DNA of 64,000 bases from Pontederia crassipes. Its lineage: Eukaryota; Streptophyta; Magnoliopsida; Commelinales; Pontederiaceae. Position 1 is the first letter of the stretch; the number at the start of each line of letters is the position of its first letter. Positions 47,549 to 59,200 of this stretch are shown here, piece by piece. The stretch is from positions 66,500,077-66,564,076 of the forward strand of contig CM060194.1 in assembly GCA_030549335.1 (NCBI GenBank). The letters are read 5' to 3'. The translations under genes and the position numbers were made by a program. The notes beneath the pieces were generated by a model that saw only the letters and a program-made list of their open reading frames with translations, did no database searches and was not told the DNA's origin.

Positions 47549-50500
47549 TCCGTTTACAAATATCTAAATTCGGCCTGTCGAAGAGCATTAGCCTTTTTAT
47601 TTTAACTTTTAAGAATTAAATTGTACTCATTTCGTTAAAACAGATATCTTTGCCATTTTATTTATGCTTTGTTTTTTTCTCGTTGAGATTGTTTATCCTT
47701 TGGTCCTAAACAGTAAAATTATAAATATCAACACCATGTATTTTTTCTTCAACCATCACATTTCCATTTATTTTTTCTTCTAATTGGTAAACAACATGTT
47801 TTCTCTCTTCAAGTAAATTAAAAAAATATATAAAAGAAACATATGACCCTTTGTTTTGTTAATTTTGAATTCTATAGTGATCATCTTATTAAAAAATTTC
47901 GTATCATTTGAAAATAATAATAAAATTGGTCGACTATAAATGTAAAATTTAATAATAAAAATGTAATACTTATGAACAATTCTACAATTTAGTATTAAAC
48001 ATGTAAATAGTTCATAATTGCGATTATCTATCTATGTGGAAATCAATGAGCAATAAAGAAGTAAACGCCCTAACGCTCTCACGAGCTACAACAGTGGGAG
48101 GCTTCAATGCTTCATGTACCTTAGTGCCCAAGGAATTTGGATATCTCTAAGGCACTCAACTTTATTCGTTTTATTATTGTTTTTTTTCTTGCATTGACTA
48201 TAATATTTAAATATCTGTCAACAGAAATAACAGTTCCAGGGATGGAGTGTAGTAATAAACAAACAATTCAGATGGAAATAAATTGCATTTTAATTTCAGG
48301 TAAACGGAAAAGATAAGTGTAGATTGTTGACTATTTTCCATGTAAGGACGGACCATCAGCCTCAAGCTCAATTCATTCGCCATATTTCACTTGGTGAAAG
48401 ACAATATATGAAAAAAAATGTTTGAGTTATGATTAGATAGATTCAGAGAGAGTAATCTATAGATTTTGATATTTGTACCTCATAGTAACATTCTTAAGAC
48501 CAAGTGCATGACCTTGAGCTTGAGTGATGTAAGAACGCCAACAAATTTCAATTTTAGTTTGTGGAATCTTATTTGGGGTTCATAGATCTTGAACTTAGAT
48601 CTTCCAAATTACGGGGCTATGCATTTTTTTAGTTCGTAAAGGAAACAAATTGTTGTTCGCTTCGGATGTTTTTTTAGACAAAAGGAATATCGCCCAAGAT
48701 TTTTCCGGTGATACTTTTCAATATTTACATTTTTTTTTATGGGCTACATTTGATAACTTTTATATTTATGATAATATTTTATTATATTAGCAACAATAAC
48801 ATGTTAAACATTATATAATATTAAAAAATATTTATTTGCATAATTTATATATCAATTGGATAATGTGATACATGTTAAAGAATATTCAAAATATAAAATA
48901 ATATATTTTTACATAATATTCAAAATGTTTTTTTCTTAAAATTCAAGAATTACCTAAGTTCTTTTGGATGTAATAAAGTCTAAATTTATGTAATAAAACT
49001 TCAAATGTTAATAAGTTCGTCTTCTTACGTTCATATTATTAATTAGCCAGCTCAGCTAAATTCTTGCTTCCATAATATGATTGCAAGACCTTGGTCATAA
49101 GAAAAAAAATCAATCGAGTCCAAAGAAAAAAAATACGGCCTTCTCTTAATATCTAAGGGGCGTTTGGTATGAAATAATTCAAATAAATTATTGATTATTT
49201 TATTTAAAACTTTTAAGACTCATCACATTATTTCATTTGATTGTGATTATCAATAATTATAATTGCTCTGATAATTTTATTTATCACATGAAAGATAACT
49301 TTTCATATTATCAATTGCTTAATATGTATTTTGATAAAATTATACATTCCACAAAATTTTTTAATTTTAATATTTTATTATTAAATAAATATCATTTAAT
49401 TGTATCTCTTTTATTATTTGAATTTTTTATAAATAATTCTTATTTTTACTCGTCTTATTTTATCTATATTTATTTTTCTATTTTTTACTTTATTTATTTA
49501 GAATAGTATAAAATAATTTTTAAAAATATTTTGATAATTTACTTTTCAACTATTTTAATCATTATTTATATTATCAATGTTTGACAAACATGATAATATA
49601 TTATTATCGATAATTTAAATAATGATAATATATTTAAATGATTATTTAAATTATCAATTAATTAAATTGATAATGCACAAAACGGTGTGTTTAATCAAAT
49701 CGTTGGTTCAACATAACAAAATTGAAATTTCGAAATTAAAATTTATACCACTCTCTCGAATCCCGGATCGAACTTGACCTTGATTTAAACTACATGACCA
49801 AATAAACATATTAGTAAAAAGAAGTGACAGCGGGAACGCCACGGACCATATACAGATACTATAAATTTCTAGGCATATTTTATAAAAACGATAATTATGG
49901 ATTAATTAATAATATGGATTCATTTTTTTCTTCTTTAAGAATCCTCGGATTAATAAGATCCGTTGATTTTTATTATAGAGTAGTTTTCTTGCCTCAATTT
50001 GTGGATGAAAAAAAAGTCAAACTAAAGCTTAATTATTTTTTTAAGGCGTCTTCTCTTCTCTGTTCGTGTTGCATGTCTTTGATTCGCCCTAATACGTAGA
50101 GGCTAAGATAACTGCAGATGGGAACCGTAGACCGAGTATATGAGCTACGTACAAAAGTACAGTATTGAATATATATTAAATTGATGTGGGCACCATGTAG
50201 ATCTTTGAACTTGGATCCGGTGGCATAAACAAATAGCTAGAAATGGATACTCTCTATTTTTCTCTCTCTTCTCCTTTTATATGGTCAAGATTTTAATCAA
50301 GTAACTATAAGCAAACCTAAATGTCTTGTGCAATACATTACGACACCATTATCTTAATTGACTAAATAATAAAATAAAGAAAGAAAGAACTAGAAGAATA
50401 TTATGATACGAGATAAAGGAGAAGAGCAGTAAGAAACTCAAGTAAGCTAAATGGACTTCGGTAATTAAATATGCAAACTTAAAGATCGAGTCCAAAAGCT

Positions 50501-50581
50501 TGGATCACAAGTTAACAAACACAATACAAGGAAAAATTATTTGGCATGCAAAAAAATCACACAATCACAAACACAATCACA
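47549..50581. other. AT-rich spacer, with a possible hairpin-rich repeat at 49157-49690
   Basis: No gene recognised. From about 49157 (GGGGCGTTTGGTATGAAATA) to about 49690 the sequence is full of short mutually complementary ATAATTTAAATAAT words and contains TGTTTGACAAACATG, which suggests an AT-rich MITE. Clean termini were not found. Frames of 89-91 codons at 49237-50099 are AT-rich chance frames. Confidence 0.4.
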
Positions 50582-50718
50582 CGCGCTAGCGTTATTTACA
50601 CTGCACGTGCAGCATTACTCACCGGGAATCTAAGTAATTGAGATTTTTTTATTCTCCTAATTTCACAAAATCTAAATCTAAATTATTAATTGATCCTTCA
50701 AATTTAGGGTTCAAATTA
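50582..50718. repeat. About 135-bp repeat shared with an intron of the second membrane-protein gene, copy 1
   Basis: From ACGCGCTAGCGTTATTTACA through CTGCACGTGCAG, ACCGGGAATCTAAGTAATTG and ATCCTTCAAATTTAGGGTTC it matches 55245-55376 in the same orientation with few differences. Lies about 570 bases upstream of the first membrane-protein gene. Contains the palindrome CTGCACGTGCAG (an ACGT core). Confidence 0.85.
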
Positions 50719-51098
50719 TAATGAAAGAGAAGGGTGTTTTTTCATTAAACTCTTATTTATAAAATTATTTTCTCTCTTAATTGTTGTCCGAACGTTAAAC
50801 TTGTACTACACATTACTTTCTTTTTTTCTTCTGTTATAAATATATTTGTTGGAAGATATTAAGGAAAAAACAAATTAAGCCTAAAGTTATCCGTGTCCAA
50901 ATTAGCGTTTTTTTCTTCATAGGATAAAACAAAAAGCTAATTAAGAACCAACCCCCATCCTTTAATTGATTAATTAGTTTAATACGAGGCGGAGCTCTCT
51001 GACCCACTCCACCTTGTTAGAGCGAAGTCATCCCTCCACCCACCTACTTGTACCATTTCCCTCTTCTCTCTTCTCTGCCAAGTGCCAAGAACTAACGA

Positions 51099-51108
51099 CT
51101 ATATATAG
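51099..51108 (+). promoter_or_regulatory. TATA box of the first membrane-protein gene
   Basis: CTATATATAG at 51099-51108, in a stretch that becomes GC-richer and CT-rich downstream, about 180 bases before the ATG at 51289. Position and context suggest a start site near 51130. Confidence 0.45.
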
Positions 51109-51288
51109 CGCCAATTCTCCTCCGTTTACCAAGAAATTAACCACGCGTTGTGGCGTCGTTCTTATTCCCACCTCCCCTTCCTTAATCGCACCCTGCACCC
51201 TTCCTCCCTCCTCTCCCCTCAAGCGCCTTTGCTAGAGATAGAGCTAATTTGCTGCACGCGCCGGCCGTGCTGACGACGTACGACGTCC

Positions 51289-52970
51289 ATGATCCCCGCA
51301 GTCTCACAGGAATCCCGACGCAAGAGGAGGAGGCCGCGCTCTTGCCTGCTCTCGTGCTTCGGGCCGCCCCCCATGCTGGATTCAGCTGCCGACGAGGAGG
51401 ATACGAAGGCTTCCGCGTCGACCTCCGGTGAGCAGCGGCGGGGCCACGAGAAGCAGCTGGCGCCGCAGAGGCCTTGGTGGTCCAGCCGGTTCCGAGCGAA
51501 GAAGACCGTGCCCGTGGACGTCACGGTCGCCGGCGCATCCCCGGCGAGAAGCGAGGCGGATGGCGCCGGTGCGCCGGAGGGGGAGGAGAAGAAGAAGAAG
51601 CCCGCGAGGAATAGCTTCTTCCGGAGGTTTACTAAGGTAATCAATAACAACCAGTTTGATCTTGCTGCTGCTAATTGCTTTGGTGATATGCGAATTAATA
51701 ACTACACACCAAGTCATGCATATATGCCTATATCTTTGGCATAAGTAAATTAGTAACCATCTGAAAAGAGAGAATAAAGGAGTTCATATTAATTGACCGT
51801 CAATTCCTTTGAGTTTCATTCTAGCGAACGTACTCCTGAAGCATATATAGTCACATATCAGCAGGTCATAGTAGTTTTCTTTTCTTTGTAATTAGGAGAT
51901 GTCAAAATATATATACTTGTGGATAAATGCTCCGAAAAAAAAGTTATGGATAATGAAGATATGAATAGAGCATGTATACAGATATTAATGAGCAGTTGCA
52001 ATTAAAGAACTTTGCGTATTGGTTAGGCCATCCCAAACCTCTTTTAGCAGCATGGAAGCCAAGGATCATGTGAATGACTATAAATTCTTGTTACGGATCA
52101 GGGATAAGGATTTTTACTCTCTTCTGTGGAAGTGTGTGTGTATATAAAGATGGATAAATATGTTGAAATTAATATGTGTGGTTTCAATTAAGTATCAGGA
52201 AAATACACCTTAACTTCTATTTTTTTTCCTTGGTAGTACTCGTGTAGTCATGATCCAACTACCGAGCCTTATTATTTTCTATGCAACGTACATGACAAGG
52301 AACGAAGGCAACTTTGGAGACATGTTATTTTATTAAGCACAACATTTTATTCCTATCTTTATAATCTCTAAACTTTAGAACATTCCGGCACGAGGACTGA
52401 CTAAAATTTCTATGTACTTCCTGATAAAACCAGAAAAAGAGCGAGAAAGACGTCAACGACCGTCCCAACCACCATCAGCACATTCAGAAACCGCAAGCTC
52501 AAGCCAACACCAACGGAGATGCCGGTTTGCACCACGTCGCCTCAAAGTGCGCGACACGAGTCGAGCCCGCGCCTCTCCACCGCATGCACGATCAGACACG
52601 GGTCGGAACCCGAACCAGTCATCCCGGCTCGCCCGTGGCCGGCCGCCGTGCCGCCCCTGCCGGACGGGTTCGGGGGCGCGGAAGAAGCTCCGGCCCGAGC
52701 TCCGGCTTGCTCGTGATCGCCGTGGCATTGGCGATGATGCTCCTGGGGGGGCTGATTTGCGCGACTGTGTGCCTGTGCGCCTGGTTCTACTTGTTGCCTC
52801 AGACAAGGCAGCCGTCGCAGTTACCTGATGCTACAGTTAGTGAATGCGACGGCGGCCGCGTCGACGAAGTTGACGTGAGCTCGGAGGAGCACAAGAAGAT
52901 GGTGGTGCTCCAAGGTCTGCTCCAACGAGATGGACGGAGGCCATCAAGGATCTTCTCAAGCACCTTGTAG
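51289..52970 (+). CDS. Single-pass membrane protein of a plant-specific family (paralogue A), two exons
   Basis: Exons 51289..51636 and 52434..52970, GT-AG, phase 0, 294 aa. Exon 1 is basic and Ser-rich with a Cys-containing SCLLSCFGPPP near the N-terminus, and a basic NSFFRRFTK end. The middle is disordered and Arg/Pro/His rich. One hydrophobic helix at about 208-237 (LLVIAVALAMMLLGGLIC...) is followed by a short tail with SSEEHKKMVVLQGLLQRDGR. The same layout and tail motif recur in the next gene. I recall this as the family of the uncharacterised Arabidopsis protein At5g23160 (unverified). No enzymatic domain. Function unknown; the tail motif is the likeliest conserved interaction site. 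Strong GC bias over the coding part. The exon 2 start is chosen by phase and a pyrimidine-rich tract before CCAG. Confidence 0.75.
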
Positions 52971-54704
52971 TATATATACATACATATGCATGCTCAGCTA
53001 ATCCTCAATCAGTTAACTAAGTTAAGGCTTCCTTTTTTTTTTCATCTTTTCATGAAAATATGGAGATGAATTAGTTCATCAAATATGGTGTAGATAAAAT
53101 GTCCCAAGTGTTGCTTTGGGAATTTTGAAACTAGAAGTTCTATGTAATTTCTTGTTGCATCTGTACAGGTTATACCTTAATATGATGTACGTTATAACCA
53201 TGACCAAGGGAAGACTAATTGCATAGGCAAAGTGTTTTTCTTGGAATTTGTTATACAATATGTATATAGATTGTACATATAATTAGTCTATAAATTTGTC
53301 GGCAATATTTTTGTTCTTCAGAAGGTTGACAAAGCAATGACGAAGGGTACTGAAAAAAAAAAGCTTGAAAGAAAAAAGATGCACTGTATTTGGACAGGCT
53401 TGACATTTAACGAATGAGGAGTTGTTGATACTTGTGGTAGGACCTAAAGATCAAACATTTTGACGGAAAGATATCAAGAATCGTAAAGCTACAAGTAAAG
53501 AATGCTACTCGCCGACTTCGCTCGTATATACGCATCTTTTTGTATGTTGCAGTGACCACAAGAATGTAGATTGAAGAGAATAAATGATTCATGCTAAAAA
53601 AAGAGTTGAACGAAAAAATTGATATGCAAAATTAAATTAAAATATCGGTTTTTGATTTACATGTTTTCTAACTTATAATGAAATTTTAAACTAATTAAAG
53701 TTCTGAGGATACAAGTGAAATTAATTCTTTAGGTTTAAATATAAATTATTATATTTTATAGTCTCGTCATATTAGATCATAACAATAATTAAATCGTCTC
53801 CATGTTATAATACCAACACAATATTAGTATTCATTTTAGATAGAAAAATTTTAACTTGTAAGAGATCGACGATTTGTACATTAACTGGACTTTATTTATT
53901 TCTACTTTCCAACTCAAACTACAAGCTGTTGTTTAATGGCGTTGATAACATACAAGGTATACAGTATAGTGGCCAACATAAAAAAGAAAAGATTTATCAA
54001 AACAGATATTATTGCTGCCTCAAGATCTTAATTTGATATTTTAGCTTTTATATGTAAATTAAAGCATACTAATTACTGAGTACATATAACAAATGCGATA
54101 GGAGATCATGTTCATATCCTTGCCAACCATTTTATATATAACTTTAGAGTTTGTGCTTTAATTAGCAAATAGAGTCAATTATACACATACACAAGCTAAG
54201 TTAAATATAATCTATTATAAATTAAAGTCGTTAATTAATAAACTTATGTGCCTATATATATATAGCTAAAATTAGTTAAGCTTTATTGCCAACTTATCTG
54301 ATTAGTTTAACGACCTAAAAGCTTATAAATAACGCATGTGGACTATTCCAATATTGTCCACACGTTTCTTAGCGTTGTAATGTTCATGTTGTCACAGTAG
54401 CCAAAGATATGATCACTCTTCGAAGACTTCTCTTTCTTAAAAAAATTTGGGACAAATAAGTAGTGGGAATCAATTCTCCCCCTTTGTTTACATTATTTTT
54501 TTCCAAGCCATGAACATAATTGTCAAACAAGAAAGTTCATGGTCTCCCTCCAACTAAACGCAAAGGCGCGAGTAGTCGGTCTAACTAAGCTGCCACCACA
54601 TTCTCTCTCCTCCTGTTCACAATTTTTTCATTTATTGCACCTCCTCAAACCATATCGTACCCACATCCTTCCCCCACCCCCTCCCTCTAATTCAATTCAA
54701 AGCT
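52971..54704. other. Spacer between the two membrane-protein paralogues
   Basis: AT-rich, no gene recognised. Holds the 3' UTR of paralogue A and the promoter of paralogue B, with a CT-rich leader at 54600-54690. No copy of the 135-base repeat lies here. Confidence 0.55.
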
Positions 54705-56275
54705 ATGTCCAATGATCACAAGAATAAGACCACAGCAAAAATTAGCAAGAAGAGATCCTTCTCCTGTGTCTCCTTCTGCTTCACCGGCCCTCCGGTTCTC
54801 GGCGATGACCCGCCGACACGGCCAGCCGTGGCCATAGGATCCAAACGCAAGCTCTCGCCGTGGTTCTCCTGGGCACGGTCTCGGAAGAAGATGAAGTCGA
54901 CCGCGCCGGTCGGAACTCCAGCGGCCACCTTCCCTGCGAAGAATCCAAGAAGAAGTCCGGCAGAGAAGTACGTATATACGTCACAACGTAATTAAGCTTA
55001 ATTATCTTCATTAAGCGTCCTAGTTCGAACTCTGCGAGCAATTAACGAAAGAAAGAAATTAAGGATCAAGTGTGATCGCCGGGGAAAGATGGTAGCCGGC
55101 CGGCCGGCGACTGCGAGAACCTGCCGATGCTGACCCAGGTGGAAGACAACCCCTTGGGATTTGGGACCCAGACGATCTAATCCAATGAGATGAGGGAGAC
55201 ACGTGCTAAGCAAGACTTCCACGAAGTCAGGGGTGACATCCGGCACGCGCGAGCATTATTTACACTGCACGTGCAGCGTTACTCACCGGGAATCTAAGTA
55301 ATTGAAATTTTTTATTCTCCTAATTTCACAAAATCAAAATCTAAGTTCTTGATCCTTCAAATTTAGGGTTCAAATTCGTTACTTGGCCCTTTGCATTGCG
55401 TTCCCCTCTTCATTAAGGCACCTATTTTTATGATTAACTGATCGATGTCTCTTTCTTATGGATAATTAAATAAAGTCTTAGTAATTTCCCGTCTTACGTG
55501 GTTCGTCCATTCCCTAACCTGAGCTTACATTTATATGCTTGACCTTGATGGTAATTAATGTAGTTCATATGTGTCCATGTCATGCGTTTGTGTATAGAAT
55601 TGTGACAGTTATTATCATATTAAAATCCGATCAATGTTTCTAGAACCAGATTTGAAATAGCTATTTGACGGATAAAATGAACGGTGTTACGTTTCCACAT
55701 GTTATATATATATGAATATACTTTTTGAACGTTTACCCATTTTTTTATATTTATATACGCATTTTTGTAACCGGACCCGGTTCACGTGCAGCTCCGGACC
55801 GGCTTCGACCTTAGAATTGGAACAGTCAAATCTGCCTTTGCTTGCAACAAGTAACGATTCCCAGAGGCTATCGGCCGGCTCAAGTTTTAACTCGGTTAAA
55901 TTCCAGAGCGGGTCGACGACCAGCAAACCGGCAACACCGCGACGCATTGGTGGCAGCGGCGCCGCCGCCGCCGTTGACTCCGCCATCCTCGTCCGAGATG
56001 GAACTCACGCGCCTGTAGTTGGCCTATGGCTGATGGTGGCCATGTTGGCTATCGTGGTGCTCGCCGGCCCCGCGACCGCCGTTGTTTGCTTCTGTTCCTG
56101 TCTGTACCTGTATCCGCGGTCCTCGCCGGCGGCCGTCGTCGCGGCCGCCAACTCTTGCCGTTTCAGGGCAGACCTGAACTCCGCGGAGCACAAGAAGAAG
56201 GTGATATTAGAAGGTTTGCTAGAGAGAAATGGGCGGAGGACATCTTTTGCAGCTTCTACTGACCGCATGCGTTAA
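54705..56275 (+). CDS. Single-pass membrane protein of the same family (paralogue B), two exons
   Basis: Exons 54705..54967 and 55792..56275 join as AA|C in phase (donor GTACGT, acceptor GTGCAG), 248 aa. The N-terminus has RSFSCVSFCFTGPPVLGDD, parallel to SCLLSCFGPPP in paralogue A, then a basic SPWFSWARSRKK segment. One hydrophobic helix at about 163-195 (VVGLWLMVAMLAIVVLAGPA...) and the tail LNSAEHKKKVILEGLLERNG, the family signature, conserved with A's SEEHKKMVVLQGLLQRDG. The rest of the two proteins is very diverged, so the duplication is old or evolution is fast. Intron 1 (824 bases) carries copy 2 of the 135-base repeat. Function unknown. Confidence 0.82.
55245..55376. repeat. About 132-bp repeat, copy 2, in intron 1 of paralogue B
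   Basis: Same orientation as 50582-50718 and very similar, including CTGCACGTGCAG and ATCCTTCAAATTTAGGGTTC. Sharp similarity edges on both sides suggest an insertion or a duplicated block rather than overall gene duplication. Confidence 0.85.
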
Positions 56276-59200
56276 TTGCAAGCAGTTAATACACATGCAT
56301 GCACCTCTACTGTTCTCTTCTTTTTCTTTTATTTCTCTCCCTATTTTCACATGTTAATGCATGTTTTTTGTTTGCTCTCCTCTTCTTTTCTTGTTCTTTC
56401 TCCTTTTTTTCTTGTGAATTGATTTATTTAATTCCGTCTCTTAACAGATTTGTATTTCTTCTTTTAAACTCTGACAACTTGTACATGGTCAAGGAGATTG
56501 ATAACAGCCAAGTGGACTTGTAACTTTGTTTCTCTTATAAACAATATAAGCTTTGTATAAACTTTTTATTTCTTGAAGAAATAGCAGGCAAATGCAAGGT
56601 TTTGACATCTATCAGCTGACCTTGATTTGTATGCATACATGTTATCTTTGTCTTCAAATTAATATGTTTAATTTAATGCAATTGGTTCATAACTCTGAAA
56701 TCCAAATCTCTGTTCTAGCTGACTATTTCTACTAGTCCAAGGAGGCTACTACATATGCACTATGTGATTTGCAAATACAGAGAGCCACCGGATTATATAA
56801 TAAAAGTCAAATGCTTCCATAGGCAACCAAAGCTTCAAGGATTACAGAAGATGGACTTGGATCTTACGAAACTAGGGGCTGGGATTGAATATATGTTGTA
56901 ATATCTAAGCCATGTTGTGAGTCTACATATCCATGTTGCAGATGTCTGCTCTCAAGAAGAAAAAAAAAACTAAAGCACGGGTATATGTATTCTTCAACAT
57001 GTGCTCACAGTTTACTTCGAATTAAATTTGACTTAAAACTCTTTCAAACCACTGTTCACCACCATTAACAATTTATTCATTGCTATTTGAGAAGTTATAT
57101 GTTTGATTTCTTGCTTGTGCCATTTGGAATGATGATGGCAAGAAAGTTGTTAGATATTTTGGCCATTGATTAATAGCATGTATTTATTTAGAAGAATCAG
57201 ATTACTTGTTGTTGCATCTTTATTACACCAACCTCAAACAGGTATTAGAATAACCTGTCAAAACTCTGATGCTTTCGGAGCACAAAATAGAATTGTATAT
57301 GATGATCATTTGGGAAACAAAATCACTTTCTTTTCTCTTTTTTGGGTACCTTTCTCTTTGACAGAGGGCCTTGAACTTAATTGGAACAAGTTTAATTCTC
57401 TTTCATCCATTTGAAGAACGAAGGGTTATTTCTTATTGCACAGGATTTCAGAATGAGTCGACTGGTCAGACAGCATCTGGTACAGTTGTATTGGGAAGAG
57501 TTTTACTTCGATAAACTTAGCATGTTACAGATAAGTGTTCATTACTTACGTCACCTTTGGAATGTAAAAGAATACGACAGATTGAAGACTAAATGAATCT
57601 GGATTTTACGTACAGACAAACATGTATTATGTATAGGCACAGTCTGAAACAAACTATTTGATAACTGAGAACGGAGCAGACATTGACATGCATGTTATGA
57701 TCATTATAACCACCCACACCGAGTTCTTTTTCTACAGGAAAGCAAGTAAATTCATACCATGTCATGGCACATTCGAATTTGATTCGGGAGATGAGATTGG
57801 AATGCTCTGTCACCAGATGTGCCCTTTGCAGCAGGCTCATCTGAAATGGACAGTGGTCTGTCACCTTGATGCCTTATCCTTAACTTATGCATAGATGTAT
57901 ATTCAAGTTGAACAACCTAAAGGGAGTGGAAAAAGAATACATTTCTATTGGGCAGGTGTGAGCTTTTCATTTTCAAGTAGGATCATCTATACATGTCCCT
58001 GATATTAGCTTCATTTGGCTGAGCATGTCTGTTCTCCTCCCCTTCTCTCCCTCCTTTTTGAGCACAATCATTAACCCAAGTCTGTCATCACTCATCAGCA
58101 ATGATCTTTCGTGAGAGCTAAAGCTGCTGCCCATCATGGAGTTTCCATGACATCACCCTGCTTTGGAGGTTCGACAAGTGCTTTATTTGTTGAACCATGA
58201 CTTAGGCATCTACTTAATATCTGTTGACAGCATCAACTTGTGTAATCCGTACAAAAAGTTCATGACAGTTGTGATAAAGTGAGATTAAATAATGTTAAGT
58301 AGATAGCAAATCAAGCATCAAAATCTTTTGAGAAGTTTAACGCTTGAATCAGACCACGCATGTTGTTGCCTTCAAGTTTGTATGCGAAGCTAATTTGTTT
58401 AGGCATCACTGCAAGCAAAGCTAATGGATAGATACCACAACTTATTGACATGCATCCATAGCTTTTCAACCATTATATGTGATGATCTCAGAATATCTCC
58501 AAAAGAAGAAGAAAACCACTCATGGTGGAAAAAGGCAGCAAGTCTATGAAGTTGTTGAAAAGAGAAACCACTTAGGCGACAGCACACAATCTGCAGCCTC
58601 TTATAAATATATTTGATTGATGTCAAAGATATTAAAGCCAAGACATTTGATCTCATCCTCAGAACAAGTTTTGGATATGAAAATGTGATTTTACTTGAAG
58701 GCATGATTTTGCTGGGGTGATATACAATTTCACTTGCGGACCAAGATAATATTAATTTCATTTTAACAGTGAAAATTCACATCGATTCTATTTTCCGAAT
58801 GTGATACCAATTTTCTAGAATCTTGTAAAAAAAGAAAAAAAATATTTGTCGAACTTGGGTATCTAGAATCTTATGAGTCGTGTGATAATTAAGTTGCTTC
58901 GTGTGGAAGGAGTCAACACTCGCATGTCGCTCACGTAACGTGCACAGCATAAGACAGTTGAATCAGGTGAGGAGTGGGATGACTTGGATTTCGTGGACAC
59001 GAAGTTATATGAAGGAGATCTCAAACGTGTGATAATTTTCTTAGTTGTACTCCGTTGGCTGTACAATACATGTGATAATTCTGTTTCATTTCTATATAAT
59101 CTCATTCGACCCCTCTACAGCGAAACGAAAGGAAAAAAATATTATAGCGTGACATAATTATGATGATTGTTTGAATGACGTGGAATTAAAATGAAAATCA

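Noticed and set aside
54998-55246. An 82-codon minus-strand frame in intron 1 of membrane-protein paralogue B
   Set aside because: No family, no promoter or splice context, and it lies in an intron of a supported gene on the other strand; GC-rich chance frame.
58080-58170. A microRNA-like hairpin
   Set aside because: Words such as GCTGCTGCCCATCATGG vaguely recall known plant miRNA families, but no arm matches a known mature sequence and no good foldback was found by eye.
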